Notes: generated from the sequence alone by a model not told the origin. DNA of 64,000 bases from Chryseobacterium vaccae (GCF_009602705.1 NZ_VSWH01000001.1:3720001-3784000), one strand, 5' to 3'. Shown: positions 1 to 8,803, counted from the stretch's first letter. Numbers and translations: made by a program.

Positions 1-239
1 AAGCCTTCCCCAATTTGTGTTTCAGGGTATATCTGGAATCCATATTTGATTTGATAATGTCTTAAAATAAACTTCCAGAAAATTCCTGAAACAGGGTTCT
101 TTCCGTGTTGCTGGGCTTTTCTGAGAATATAGATAAAATGAAGATTCGGATTGATGCATTTTTTCCAGATCTGAAAACGGGACAGCCATTGTCCGCTTTC
201 CCGGTAAAAATCTTTTTGAATAATAGAACGCTCAGCCAT
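1..239 (-). CDS. Serine acetyltransferase-like protein, partial (C-terminus outside window)
   Basis: An open frame starts with ATG at 239 on the minus strand and runs off the left edge, giving about 79 residues. It begins MAERSIIQKDFYRESG and contains the stretch KYGFQIYPETQIGEG, which resembles the entry into the left-handed beta-helix of CysE/EpsC-type serine acetyltransferases. Such CysE-like proteins are common in polysaccharide loci, where they may acetylate sugars instead of serine. The catalytic histidines and most hexapeptide repeats would lie outside the window, so the substrate cannot be judged. It follows the next glycosyltransferase by 11 bases in the same direction, so the two probably share a transcript. 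Confidence 0.75.
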   Translation of the reverse strand, partial: MAERSIIQKDFYRESGQWLSRFQIWKKCINPNLHFIYILRKAQQHGKNPVSGIFWKFILRHYQIKYGFQIYPETQIGEG

Positions 240-250
240 TGCAGTTGTTT

Positions 251-1399
251 TTATACATTATCAATGATTTCCTGAATATGTTGTACCGATTTTTCCAGTA
301 CAAAAGGAAGTTCTGTAGTACTGATTTCTTTTTTATAGTGTTCAGCAAGGTCTCTGTCCGTAAGGAATTTTTTCATTCCCTCGTAGATTCCGTCTTCAGA
401 ATTTGGGGTAATAATTCCCAGTTTTCCGTTCTGGAGAAGATCTTTAATTCCGGAAATATCCGTTGCTGAAATAGGTTTCTTCAAAATAAGAGCTTCGGCA
501 ATAATGGTTGGATATCCTTCATGCCGGGAAGACATAATATAAAAATCAGATTTTTCCATATAAGGGTACGGATTGCTTTTATAGCCCAGCATTTTGGCTG
601 TTTTCTGTAGACTCAATGCATCCAGCTGAGCCTGGATATTTTCAAGATCATAGCCGTCACCAATAATCAGGAGGTTATGTTTGAAACCTTCATCCAGAAG
701 TCTTTTGTGAACCTGAAGAAGCCTGTCATATCCTTTTTGAGGATAAACCGTTCCTACGGAAACAAAAACAGGATCGCTGCTGTCCGTAAAAGGCATATCA
801 TCAACAGGCATGTGAGCTTTCTCCAAAGTGTCATTTCTGTCAATAGGATTGTAAATTTTTACAATAGATTTCTTCTCAATATCGTTTCGGGCATGCTCCA
901 GCATTCCCTCCTCCAGTTTATTTGAAATAACGAGTATTTTATCAAATTTAAAAAATTCCCGTATCACATCGGGCGTAAATTCTTTTAAACTAAAAATATC
1001 GTTTTGAATCCAGATAATTTTTTTTGAATCTTTTAAAGGGCTGGACAGAATCTCTTTATACATTCCATGAATAGCGCCAATCTCTACATCGTATTTTTTG
1101 TTTTTCAAAACGGATTTATAGAGAAGGCCAGGAAACCACAAAAACATTTTCTGGTAAAGAACACGGAAGGCCTTCACTGGAATTTCGTGTGGCCTGTTGG
1201 TGGTGATCATTTCCCCTTTGATGAGATAATGCAGGTTGACCCAGGATGGAACATCTTTAATATACTGTCCTGAATATAAATTGATCAGTAGGTCAATTTC
1301 ATATTTGTCTGAAGGGATATTTTTCAGAAAATTAATCAGTGCTTTTTCTGCACCGCCATGACGTAAGGAACCAATTCTAATCAATATTTTTTTCTTCAA
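251..1399 (-). CDS. Glycosyltransferase family 4 (GT-B fold)
   Basis: A 382-residue protein with the GT4 layout. The N-terminal acceptor domain opens KKKILIRIGSLRHGGAEKAL, with the glycine-rich GGAEK loop. The C-terminal donor domain contains VFVSVGTVYPQKGYDRLL and the signature SSRHEGYPTIIAEAL (about residues 292-306), whose two glutamates bind the nucleotide sugar in this family. It has no signal peptide or membrane segment, so it should act on the cytoplasmic side during assembly of a lipid-linked glycan. It closely resembles the GT4 at 6220-7380 and lies between GT2 and acetyltransferase genes. The sugar transferred cannot be predicted from sequence. Confidence 0.9.
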   Translation of the reverse strand: MKKKILIRIGSLRHGGAEKALINFLKNIPSDKYEIDLLINLYSGQYIKDVPSWVNLHYLIKGEMITTNRPHEIPVKAFRVLYQKMFLWFPGLLYKSVLKNKKYDVEIGAIHGMYKEILSSPLKDSKKIIWIQNDIFSLKEFTPDVIREFFKFDKILVISNKLEEGMLEHARNDIEKKSIVKIYNPIDRNDTLEKAHMPVDDMPFTDSSDPVFVSVGTVYPQKGYDRLLQVHKRLLDEGFKHNLLIIGDGYDLENIQAQLDALSLQKTAKMLGYKSNPYPYMEKSDFYIMSSRHEGYPTIIAEALILKKPISATDISGIKDLLQNGKLGIITPNSEDGIYEGMKKFLTDRDLAEHYKKEISTTELPFVLEKSVQHIQEIIDNV

Positions 1400-1409
1400 A
1401 GCAATAAAA

Positions 1410-2387
1410 TTATGTGTTTAAAAATCTTTTAAGTTTTAGCAATAAACGGAATTGCCCGGTCTTAAGAAACAAAAATAGAACTTTTCGGTAATAGCCGGTG
1501 TATAAAAAATGATCTGTACCAATAGATTTCCTGATTTTATTAAGATACAGATCTGATTCTTCCTTCTTTAAATCTCTTCCGATTATTCCCTGGTCTATTG
1601 AGGATTCAATAAAATCCCAGTCGAATTGATAAAGATATTTTTTGGCCGCTTTATCTTCCCGTTTCTGAAATGTAATAAAATCGATTACCGCAGTGTGGAG
1701 GGTGAATAATGAGGTAAAAGAATGTTTTATCCTGCTCAGGGATCCGTCCGTAAATTCATAATGGTAGAGAGCTTCGTCCAGAATTTTTATGGAATGGATT
1801 TGTTTAATATATTCCATGAAAAACATCAGATCTTCACCATAGCTAACTTCCTTGTTAAAGCTGAGGTTGTGCTTTACAATGATGTCTCTTTCAAAAAATT
1901 TAGCACAGGGTCCTCCAAAATAGAGGAGGTTATTTCTGACCAACAGTTCAGTGAAGTCGGCCTGTATGTTATACGTTTTACAAAGCAGGTCCCTCGGTTT
2001 TCCGCGGATGATGTTCTGAATCAGCAGGACACCGGGTGATTCATACTGCTCTGTAAAAACCTGAAGATAATTGCTTTCTACCCAGTCATCAGAATCGATA
2101 AAGCATATATTTCTCCCTTTTGCATGGGCAATACCTGTATTCCTGGTATCGCTTACTCCGCTGTTTTTAATTTTATCAATTACTTTAACTCTTCTGTCTT
2201 TTTCAGCAAAAGAATTCATGATCTCCAGAGAATGATCTGAAGATCCGTCGTTGATTAAAATGAGTTCAAAATTGGAGAAAGTCTGGTTGAGAACAGAACT
2301 AACACATTTCTGCAGGGAGGCCGCTGAATTATATACCGGGATAATAACAGATATATGGATCCCGTTGTCTAAAGTAGCTCTTTCCAT
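1410..2387 (-). CDS. Glycosyltransferase family 2
   Basis: A GT-A type family 2 glycosyltransferase. The nucleotide-binding start is IHISVIIPVYNSAASLQKC and the metal-binding DxD-like motif is FIDSDDWVESNY; a basic C-terminus follows. I chose the ATG at 2387 (325 residues) because the conserved domain begins shortly after it. An upstream ATG at 2414 would add nine residues and lengthen the overlap with the preceding GT4 gene. Even with the shorter start the two genes overlap by 19 bases, which indicates translational coupling. It should add one sugar to the growing repeat unit; donor and acceptor are unknown. Confidence 0.85.
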   Translation of the reverse strand: MERATLDNGIHISVIIPVYNSAASLQKCVSSVLNQTFSNFELILINDGSSDHSLEIMNSFAEKDRRVKVIDKIKNSGVSDTRNTGIAHAKGRNICFIDSDDWVESNYLQVFTEQYESPGVLLIQNIIRGKPRDLLCKTYNIQADFTELLVRNNLLYFGGPCAKFFERDIIVKHNLSFNKEVSYGEDLMFFMEYIKQIHSIKILDEALYHYEFTDGSLSRIKHSFTSLFTLHTAVIDFITFQKREDKAAKKYLYQFDWDFIESSIDQGIIGRDLKKEESDLYLNKIRKSIGTDHFLYTGYYRKVLFLFLKTGQFRLLLKLKRFLNT

Positions 2388-3499
2388 TGCTGTACTATTT
2401 TTTCCTTTCTCCATTTTTTGGATTCTTCGAAAGACGATTTCATAAGGTTGTTCAGGAGCTCGGGATCATGAATAAGGTGTCCAAGCTTTTCTGCAAACAT
2501 TTTTCTGTCATGTAAAGGAATTAAAAACCCATTTTTTTCATTGATGATATCTGCCGGACCAAATTCGCAGTCATAAGAAATGATGGCGTTGCTGCAGAAC
2601 ATAGCTTCCACAAGAACCAGCCCGAAAGCTTCGCTTAAAGACGTGAAGATAAAGATTTTTGACTTTTGGAGCAATTCAGCCACTTCTTCAGGGGCTTTTC
2701 CTCCAAGAAGAAGAACCTGGTCTTCAAGTTGGTTGCTTTTGATGTATTCTGCAATATTTTCTTTTTCCGGTCCATCGCCAATGATCTGTAGTTTCCAATC
2801 CGGAGGTTTGGGCGTTTCATGAAATATTTGGACAAGTTCTATAGCATTTTTCGTTTTGTCCAGTCTGCCCGCAAAGCTGATGAGGTTTTCTTTTTTTTCC
2901 GGAGGGGTGAATTCCAGCTTTTCATATATTCCGTCCGAAAGATTAGAGATGAAAAAAGTTTTATTGAACCTTTCGTAATACTTTACTGAGGGTTTGTTGA
3001 TGGAAACGACCGCTTTTAACTTTTTATAGTTTCTTCTCAGCATTTTGTCATAAACCACACCACCTATCCGGAAAGAAGAATGTTCCCAGGCAATGGTCTT
3101 TTGGCTGATCTCCTTTTCAAAAGAAAGCATGGTAGACAGTTTGTACCAACAGGTTACAATTGTTTCATAGCGGTGGTGGTTTTCCCTGATCCACTCTCTT
3201 AGTACTCTGTAGGAGCCCCAGTCATAGAGATAGGAATATATGGTGTAGATCTTGGGAAAAGAGCTGTATTTTTTATTAATATGCGTGGCAAACTTCGAAT
3301 ACTTGTCTGCAAACGAATTGATGTAATGTTTTTTAATTTTGGGATTTATCTTGTAAAAATCAGGCCGGGGAGCCATCAGAAATAGAATCTCTATATCGTA
3401 GCCTTCATCTGCCAGTTCCGAGGTAAGATTGGCCAGTACTTTGGCAACACCGCCAATTTTTATATTCTGATAATAGACAAATAGTATTTTTTTTTTCAT
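2369..3499 (-). CDS. Glycosyltransferase family 4
   Basis: A 376-residue GT-B enzyme. The N-terminus KKKILFVYYQNIKIGGVAK holds the GG loop of the acceptor domain. The second domain has ISFAGRLDKTKNAIELV, QIIGDGPEKENI and the donor-binding signature TSLSEAFGLVLVEAMFCSN (about residues 287-305). This arrangement is typical of retaining GT4 enzymes in O-antigen and capsule loci. No membrane segment is evident. It is the middle gene of a minus-strand group with the GT2 downstream and the hexapeptide acyltransferase about 100 bases upstream. Specificity is not predictable. Confidence 0.9.
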   Translation of the reverse strand: MKKKILFVYYQNIKIGGVAKVLANLTSELADEGYDIEILFLMAPRPDFYKINPKIKKHYINSFADKYSKFATHINKKYSSFPKIYTIYSYLYDWGSYRVLREWIRENHHRYETIVTCWYKLSTMLSFEKEISQKTIAWEHSSFRIGGVVYDKMLRRNYKKLKAVVSINKPSVKYYERFNKTFFISNLSDGIYEKLEFTPPEKKENLISFAGRLDKTKNAIELVQIFHETPKPPDWKLQIIGDGPEKENIAEYIKSNQLEDQVLLLGGKAPEEVAELLQKSKIFIFTSLSEAFGLVLVEAMFCSNAIISYDCEFGPADIINEKNGFLIPLHDRKMFAEKLGHLIHDPELLNNLMKSSFEESKKWRKEKIVQQWKELL

Positions 3500-3601
3500 T
3501 TGGTTTTTAATTCGTCAGGAAGTGACTATTGCAAAAATATAAAAAAGAACTTAGCGGAGGGGTGGGGAACTGTAGTCTTTTAAGAGACCTGCCTCTGTAT
3601 G

Positions 3602-4171
3602 CTATTTAATTCTTCTTGCCTTTTTAAATTTATAAGGAAGATTGGTCTTAATATATTCATCCAGTTTTTTCCTGTCTTTTTCCAATTCCCGTGGGTACTC
3701 GGGGTTGTTTTTTAGAACAATGTCACCATAGTCTTCTATCGTGCAGAGAAACTGTGCCGGATTGCCTATAAATACGGTGTTGTCAGGCATAGATTGTGAT
3801 AAAACGGAGTTGGCTCCCAAAATACAATTGTTTCCCATCTGCACATCCTGCATGATTACACAATTGAGGCCGATAGTACAATTGTTTCCGATTTTTATCC
3901 TCCCGAAAATTCTTGCATCTTCATAGCCGGGGAGTCTTCTCAGAAGGGTTGTGGTTCCTCCATGATTTACAAACCTTACGTTTGCTGCGATATTCACATG
4001 ATCTCCAATTTCAATAAGGTAGGGCTCGGTTCCAAAATAAATTTTGTCCGGCATATTGAAACTTTTACCCACCTTCATACCACGGAATTTTGCTGCTTCA
4101 AGGCTGGCCTTGTTCAGAAATGCATGGTAGGCGGAATGTATTTTTAATACTATTCTGAATATGAGGATCAT
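3602..4171 (-). CDS. Hexapeptide-repeat O-acyltransferase (LbH family)
   Basis: The central part shows repeated hexapeptides of a left-handed beta-helix, for example IKIGNNCTIGLNCVIMQDVQ and ILGANSVLSQSM, with a histidine in NVRFVNHGGTT that matches the catalytic position of sugar O-acetyltransferases. I place the start at ATG 4171 (189 residues, MILIFRIVLKIHSAYHAFL). A longer in-frame extension to 4237 would read through the divergent KASIII promoter and the beginning of that gene, so it is unlikely. It probably acetylates a sugar of the surface glycan in the cytoplasm; the acceptor is unknown. Confidence 0.8.
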   Translation of the reverse strand: MILIFRIVLKIHSAYHAFLNKASLEAAKFRGMKVGKSFNMPDKIYFGTEPYLIEIGDHVNIAANVRFVNHGGTTTLLRRLPGYEDARIFGRIKIGNNCTIGLNCVIMQDVQMGNNCILGANSVLSQSMPDNTVFIGNPAQFLCTIEDYGDIVLKNNPEYPRELEKDRKKLDEYIKTNLPYKFKKARRIK

Positions 4172-4189
4172 TATTGTAAATTTGTTTTT

Positions 4190-4197
4190 TACTTTTG
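4190..4197 (+). promoter_or_regulatory. Bacteroidetes -7 promoter box for the KASIII-ACP-reductase operon
   Basis: TACTTTTG matches the TAnnTTTG -7 consensus of the Bacteroidetes primary sigma factor and lies 23 bases before the chosen start at 4221. No TTG at the usual spacing is evident. Its position supports transcribing this plus-strand island independently of the flanking minus-strand genes. Confidence 0.55.
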
Positions 4198-4220
4198 CAA
4201 AGAAAAAGAATTTATTTAAT

Positions 4221-5195
4221 ATGATAAAAGTTTCCAAAATAGAATATTATTTGCCGGAGCTGGTTCTTACCAATGAGGATTTGGAAAAAGAGTTCCCTGA
4301 ATGGAGTTCCGAAAGGATCCATGAAAAAATAGGCATCAGGCAGCGCCATATTTCCTCAGACAATGAGACGGTATTAGAGCTTGCCGTAAAGTCTTCTGAA
4401 AAGCTTTTTGAGGGCTATGACAGGAACAAAGTAGACTTTATTCTTTTCTGTACTCAAAGTCCGGATTATTTCCTTCCCACTACAGCATGTCTTCTTCAGG
4501 ACAGACTTGGCCTCAGAAAAAATATCGGAGCGATGGATTTCAATCTCGGATGTTCCGGTTTTGTATACGGAATGGCTTTTGCTAAAGGATTAATAGCCGC
4601 AGGAATTGCAGAAAGTATTCTGTTGATCACTGCGGAGACCTATACAAAGCATATTAACCCGAAGGATAAGGCCAACCGTAGTATTTTCGGAGATGCTTCG
4701 GCATCAATCATTATTGAAAAGGATGCAGATGCCAAAGATTACAAATTCTGTCTGGGTACAGACGGAAGCGGTGCGGAAAATCTTATCGTAAAAAAAGGCG
4801 CGTTCAGAACAGATTTTAAACTGAATCCTGAAAATGAATTTGATCCTGAAAATCTTTACATGAACGGTCCTGAGATCTTTAACTTTACCATTGAAAATAT
4901 TCCGGGGCTGGTAAAAGAAACATTAGAAACAAATGGTCTGACGATGGATGATATCGATCACTTTGTTTTTCATCAGGCCAACTCTTTTATGTTGAATTAT
5001 TTAAGGAAAAAGACAAAAATACCGGCAGAAAAGTTCTATATTGACATGGAGAATACAGGAAATACGGTGTCAGCTACCATTCCGATTGCTCTGAAAGATA
5101 TGATGAATAAAGGAACGCTGAAAGAAGGAGACCGCGTACTGATGGCTGGTTTTGGAGTTGGATATTCCTGGGGAGCTACCATTATTGAAATTTAA
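4221..5195 (+). CDS. 3-oxoacyl-ACP synthase III family protein (KASIII-like)
   Basis: A 324-residue thiolase-fold condensing enzyme. The full FabH-type triad is visible: Cys111 in NLGCSGFVYG, His251 in VFHQANSF and Asn281 in TGNTVSATIP. It also has the C-terminal FGVGYSWGA loop. Family members join an acyl-CoA to malonyl-ACP. I chose ATG 4221 (MIKVSKIEYYLP) because the -7 promoter box lies at 4190, so the in-frame ATG at 4161 would be upstream of transcription. A dedicated ACP and ketoreductase follow at once, and the genes sit inside a glycan locus. It is therefore more likely to make an acyl chain for sugar decoration than to serve housekeeping fatty-acid synthesis. It is similar to the second copy at 25154-26122. 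Confidence 0.88.
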   Translation: MIKVSKIEYYLPELVLTNEDLEKEFPEWSSERIHEKIGIRQRHISSDNETVLELAVKSSEKLFEGYDRNKVDFILFCTQSPDYFLPTTACLLQDRLGLRKNIGAMDFNLGCSGFVYGMAFAKGLIAAGIAESILLITAETYTKHINPKDKANRSIFGDASASIIIEKDADAKDYKFCLGTDGSGAENLIVKKGAFRTDFKLNPENEFDPENLYMNGPEIFNFTIENIPGLVKETLETNGLTMDDIDHFVFHQANSFMLNYLRKKTKIPAEKFYIDMENTGNTVSATIPIALKDMMNKGTLKEGDRVLMAGFGVGYSWGATIIEI

Positions 5196-5227
5196 TTATA
5201 ACATAAGCCATAAAATAAAAAAAATAT

Positions 5228-5461
5228 ATGAAGACATCCGTTTTTTTAGAAAAATTACAGGAAGAATTAGAAGAAGATGAAACACTTACGCTTGATACCA
5301 ATTTGAAAGAGCTGGAAAGCTATGACTCTATCAGCCTGCTTTCTGTGATTGCATTTGTAGATGAAAATTTTAATAAGAAAATTGATACAAAGCAGTTTAA
5401 AGATATAGAAAAAGTATCTGATCTTGTCAATATTATTGGTAAAGAAAACTTCGAAGATTAA
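5228..5461 (+). CDS. Dedicated acyl carrier protein
   Basis: A 77-residue acidic, helical protein with the phosphopantetheine attachment motif as SYDSISLLSV, the carrier serine being about residue 34. The usual DSL is DSI here, as often seen in specialised ACPs. It lies 32 bases after the KASIII gene, and its stop codon overlaps the start of the next gene (TAATG), indicating tight coupling. It should carry the growing acyl thioester between the condensing enzyme, the ketoreductase and a sugar acyltransferase. It is unlikely to be the main AcpP, since it lacks the canonical sequence and sits in an accessory locus. Confidence 0.85.
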   Translation: MKTSVFLEKLQEELEEDETLTLDTNLKELESYDSISLLSVIAFVDENFNKKIDTKQFKDIEKVSDLVNIIGKENFED

Positions 5462-6219
5462 TGAATCAGTTTTCATTAAAAGATAAGATAATTCTAATTA
5501 CAGGGGCTTCTTCCGGGATCGGGAGAAGCTGTTCTGTAGAATGTAGTAACGCAGGTGCAGATCTTATCCTTATTGCAAGGAATGAAGAAGAGCTTCAAAA
5601 AACAGTATCTATGCTTTCTCCTGAGGCTAAGGCAGAGATGATTATTGCAGATATTACCCAAGGTGAAAGCCTGGAAGAATTAATTGCTGAAAAAGTTGCT
5701 GTTTTAGGAAAGATATCAGGATTTATCCACTGTGCAGGAATAGAGAAAACATTGCCTCTTAAAAAGCATACACCTCAGTTGTACCATGATATTTTTGCGG
5801 TCAATGTGATTTCCGGTTTTGAGATTGCTAAAATTCTTTCCCTTAAAAAATATAAGACCGAAACTTCAGCTTTTGTATTCATTTCTTCAGTTGCCGGAAT
5901 GGTTGGAGAAATTGGGAAAGCCGCTTATTCTGCCAGCAAAGGTGCAGTGGTTTCCGGAGCTCGTTCTCTGGCAATGGAACTTTCAAGAAACGGAATAAGA
6001 GTAAACAGTATCAGTCCTGCCATGGTAGATACTCCTATTTTAGAGAAAATGTTCGAAAATATCGGAGAGGAAGCTGCAGAAGAGATCCTGAAAAAACATC
6101 CGCTGGGTATAGGAAAACCTGAAGATGTGGCCAATGCCTGCATTTTCCTGCTTTCAGATGCCGCAAAGTGGATTACAGGGACTAATCTGGTAGTAGATGG
6201 TGGCTATTCAGCCCAATAA
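5461..6219 (+). CDS. SDR-family 3-oxoacyl-ACP reductase-like protein
   Basis: A 252-residue classical short-chain dehydrogenase. The Rossmann motif TGASSGIG is at about residues 14-21, the catalytic serine in FISSVAG (about 142-143) and the YSASK pair Tyr156/Lys160. The C-terminus ITGTNLVVDGGYSAQ is typical of FabG-like members. The structural NAG motif reads CAG here. Its start overlaps the ACP stop by one base, so it probably reduces the beta-keto group on that ACP to a 3-hydroxyacyl group. Its stop abuts the stop of the opposing GT4 gene with no spacer. The precise chain length is unknown. Confidence 0.87.
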   Translation: MNQFSLKDKIILITGASSGIGRSCSVECSNAGADLILIARNEEELQKTVSMLSPEAKAEMIIADITQGESLEELIAEKVAVLGKISGFIHCAGIEKTLPLKKHTPQLYHDIFAVNVISGFEIAKILSLKKYKTETSAFVFISSVAGMVGEIGKAAYSASKGAVVSGARSLAMELSRNGIRVNSISPAMVDTPILEKMFENIGEEAAEEILKKHPLGIGKPEDVANACIFLLSDAAKWITGTNLVVDGGYSAQ

Positions 6220-7380
6220 TTATTTTTTCACAAGATTTTCGATAATTTTTTCTACGGCATCAAAAATTTTCTGATTGTCAAACTGGCTCTCTATGGTTTC
6301 AAGGTTGGTCTTGATTTTTGTAATGAGCTCAGGATTGGTCAGAAAGACTTTCATGGCTTCATACATTTCATTTGTATCATAGTTGATGAGGTATCCGGTT
6401 TCACGATCTTTGATCATCACACCCACATCTCCGGTATCGGTAGCGATAATTGGTTTTTGCAGAATTAATGCTTCGGCGATTACCAATGGCCATGCCTCGG
6501 ATTCGGAGGGAAGAATAAAGTAATCCGCATTTTTAATGTAAGGATACGGATTCATTCTGTTCCCGCTTAAAATAAAAGTATTCTGAACATTATTGGCCTG
6601 AATTTGTTCAGTCAGATTTTTCATCTCCTCACCGTTGCCAAGGATGAGAATGCTGTGATGAAACCCTTCGTCAATAAGCCTCTTGTGAGCATCAATGAGT
6701 TTATGGTAACCTTTTCTGCCGTGAAGGCGGCCTACGGAAACAAAAACAGGACCTTGAGGAAGGTCTACAATTTTTTCTTCAGCTTTATTTTTAATCTCTT
6801 CTATAGGAATGGCATTAATTACTACGCTTTCAGCCGGATAAGATAAGTCAGGGTGTGACTGATGCATGATATCTTTGATTTTCTGGGAACAGTAGATCAT
6901 ATGATCAAACTGTGGGAAATTTTCAAGAATATCCGGAACCAGAGGTTGCATTCCCGGAATATTGATCTCCGAGTGAAACCATCCTATTTTTTTCGAATCT
7001 TTATTACTGGAATTGATGACGGATGAAAAAGCCGAATAGGTAGGAGCAATTTCCACATCAAATTTTTTATGTCCTAAAAGACGATCAGTTATTGTATGAT
7101 TTTTCTGAGCTTTGGCAAGTTTAAGTCTTCTGCGGATCAGCTGCAGTTTGTGGATTAACGGATTTTGAGAAAAATCTTCTCTCCCGTCTGTAAGATATAC
7201 TTTTCTGACATGTTTGGGGAATTCATTTCTAAGCTCACCCTGATTAAGATTCAGACATACCGTAATGTCGAATTTTTCAGGATTGAGATTCTTGATGATG
7301 CTGAGAATCACCTTTTCTACTCCGCCCATTTCCATGGAACGATGCCTGAAAAGGACTTTTATTTTTTTATTTTCAGACAT
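6220..7380 (-). CDS. Glycosyltransferase family 4
   Basis: A 386-residue GT-B protein similar along its length to the GT4 at 251-1399. The acceptor domain opens VLFRHRSMEMGGVEKVIL. The donor domain has VFVSVGRLHGRKGYHKLI, LILGNGEEMKNL and the signature LPSESEAWPLVIAEAL with the paired glutamates. It ends immediately beside the opposing reductase gene. Its start region overlaps the upstream GT2 by 22 bases, so it is probably translated in concert with it. It should act at the cytoplasmic face; the donor sugar is unknown. Confidence 0.9.
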   Translation of the reverse strand: MSENKKIKVLFRHRSMEMGGVEKVILSIIKNLNPEKFDITVCLNLNQGELRNEFPKHVRKVYLTDGREDFSQNPLIHKLQLIRRRLKLAKAQKNHTITDRLLGHKKFDVEIAPTYSAFSSVINSSNKDSKKIGWFHSEINIPGMQPLVPDILENFPQFDHMIYCSQKIKDIMHQSHPDLSYPAESVVINAIPIEEIKNKAEEKIVDLPQGPVFVSVGRLHGRKGYHKLIDAHKRLIDEGFHHSILILGNGEEMKNLTEQIQANNVQNTFILSGNRMNPYPYIKNADYFILPSESEAWPLVIAEALILQKPIIATDTGDVGVMIKDRETGYLINYDTNEMYEAMKVFLTNPELITKIKTNLETIESQFDNQKIFDAVEKIIENLVKK

Positions 7381-8183
7381 GCTAGTTTTCTTACAATTTT
7401 TGAAATGAATGTATTTTGTTTCCCGAAAATGAAGGTAGGAAGGTTTTCAATATCCTCTATGTTCTTATCATAGAGCTTTTGTATATGCCTTCTTTTAAGA
7501 GTGTTATACAATACGATATGCCAGTTTTTATACAGTTTTTCCTTTTTTCCTTTATCCTGAGAAACTCCCTGTGTGTGAATTCTGTAAAGGTAAAGCTTTT
7601 TGGTTATGAAAAACAGATCTCCCTTTTCATAGAGTTTCAGGTAGAGGTCCTGATCTACAGATGAACTGATGGTTTCATCTATTTTTTCAGTGGAAAGATA
7701 AGTATCTTTCCTGAATGTGAAAAAATGGGCAATTTCAAACTGTGTGTTCAGGAACTTTTTTTGTCCATTCCGGATCTTTTTAGAATAAGGGAACGTTTTC
7801 GTAACTGAGAGATTTTCATCACACATATAAAACTGGGAATAAGTACCAATAATATTCGTGGATGTGTATGCTTTTATGCTTTCCTCCAGAGCATTGGGGG
7901 TTAAGGCATCGTCAGGATCTACAAAGCCGCAGATGGTACCCGTTGCAAGTTCCGCACATTTCTTTTTGGTATAGCCCACCCCCTTGTTGGCTTCATTTTC
8001 ATACAGAAAGAAGCGGGGATCGCCGGAAATTAATTCTCTGAGAGATTCTTTTTCTGATTCTTCAGAGCAGTCATCCACAATAATGACTTCCCAGTCGGAG
8101 TAGGTTTGTTTAATGATACTCTCAAAACAGTCTCTGAAAAAAATAGCATTATTATAGTGAGCAATTAATATCGAAAACTTCAT
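7359..8183 (-). CDS. Glycosyltransferase family 2
   Basis: A 274-residue GT-A enzyme. It begins MKFSILIAHYNNAIFFRDC, and the metal/donor motif is GFVDPDDALTPNALE, preceded by the NKGVGYTKKKC segment. It overlaps the acetyltransferase upstream by 4 bases (ATGA-type coupling) and the GT4 downstream by 22 bases, so the three form one operon from the promoter near 8764. It is shorter than the other GT2 proteins in the cluster, ending soon after the catalytic domain with a basic tail. Specificity cannot be inferred. Confidence 0.87.
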   Translation of the reverse strand: MKFSILIAHYNNAIFFRDCFESIIKQTYSDWEVIIVDDCSEESEKESLRELISGDPRFFLYENEANKGVGYTKKKCAELATGTICGFVDPDDALTPNALEESIKAYTSTNIIGTYSQFYMCDENLSVTKTFPYSKKIRNGQKKFLNTQFEIAHFFTFRKDTYLSTEKIDETISSSVDQDLYLKLYEKGDLFFITKKLYLYRIHTQGVSQDKGKKEKLYKNWHIVLYNTLKRRHIQKLYDKNIEDIENLPTFIFGKQNTFISKIVRKLACLKIKK

Positions 8184-8725
8184 TCTCTTGCCTTAAAAAT
8201 TAGTTCTTGTTCATTTACTACTGTTGTATTCTCAGGAACATCTTTATAGATTGTGCACCCGGCTCCAATAATACAGTTGTCGCCAATGGTTACGCCTTTC
8301 AGTACGGTAACATTGCTTCCGAGCCAGCAGTTGCTTCCGATGGTTATGGGAGCTTTTGTAAATTCTGATGTATGTACTTTGAAAATGGGAGAGGTTTCAT
8401 AAGTGTGATTATGATCATATAGCTTTACATTTTCTCCGAATAATGTATTCTCACCTATTGAAATGCGTTCCAAGCAGTTGATAGAGCAGAAATTGTTCAT
8501 AAAGAAACGGTCTCCGATTTCTAACGTGGCATTTTTCAGGACAAGCATACAGGTGTAATTTCTAAATTCTACAGACTTTCCGATGCTTACTTTTTTTAAA
8601 TCCTTGTCCAGAACAAAGCGTCCGCCAGCACCTAGTTTGATATTTTCAAAAAATACGCCGGGGTGCTTTTTCAGGATAGAAAGCTGCTGTTTTCTGTATA
8701 TTTTTTCGAAAAAATTGTAGAACAT
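8180..8725 (-). CDS. Hexapeptide-repeat acetyltransferase (LbH family)
   Basis: A 181-residue protein with left-handed beta-helix repeats such as ITIGSNCWLGSNVTVLKGVT and IGDNCIIGAGCTI. The loop KLYDHNHTYETS carries the histidine used by the maltose/galactoside and O-antigen acetyltransferases of this family. It is the first gene of a three-gene minus-strand operon with the GT2 and GT4 that follow. The likely role is O- or N-acetylation of a glycan sugar with acetyl-CoA. Within the operon it could modify the sugar that the next enzyme adds. Confidence 0.85.
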   Translation of the reverse strand: MFYNFFEKIYRKQQLSILKKHPGVFFENIKLGAGGRFVLDKDLKKVSIGKSVEFRNYTCMLVLKNATLEIGDRFFMNNFCSINCLERISIGENTLFGENVKLYDHNHTYETSPIFKVHTSEFTKAPITIGSNCWLGSNVTVLKGVTIGDNCIIGAGCTIYKDVPENTTVVNEQELIFKARE

Positions 8726-8763
8726 ATCTGAGTTTTATTTTTTTTCATTTCACTTGAGTATCA

Positions 8764-8771
8764 CAAATATA
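8764..8771 (-). promoter_or_regulatory. -7 promoter box for the acetyltransferase-GT2-GT4 operon
   Basis: On the minus strand the sequence reads TATATTTG, an exact TAnnTTTG match, about 38 bases upstream of the acetyltransferase start at 8725. It is back to back with the plus-strand box at 8804-8811. Confidence 0.55.
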
Positions 8772-8803
8772 ATCGGTTTTTAGATAAATGAAAAAAAAAT
8801 ATT

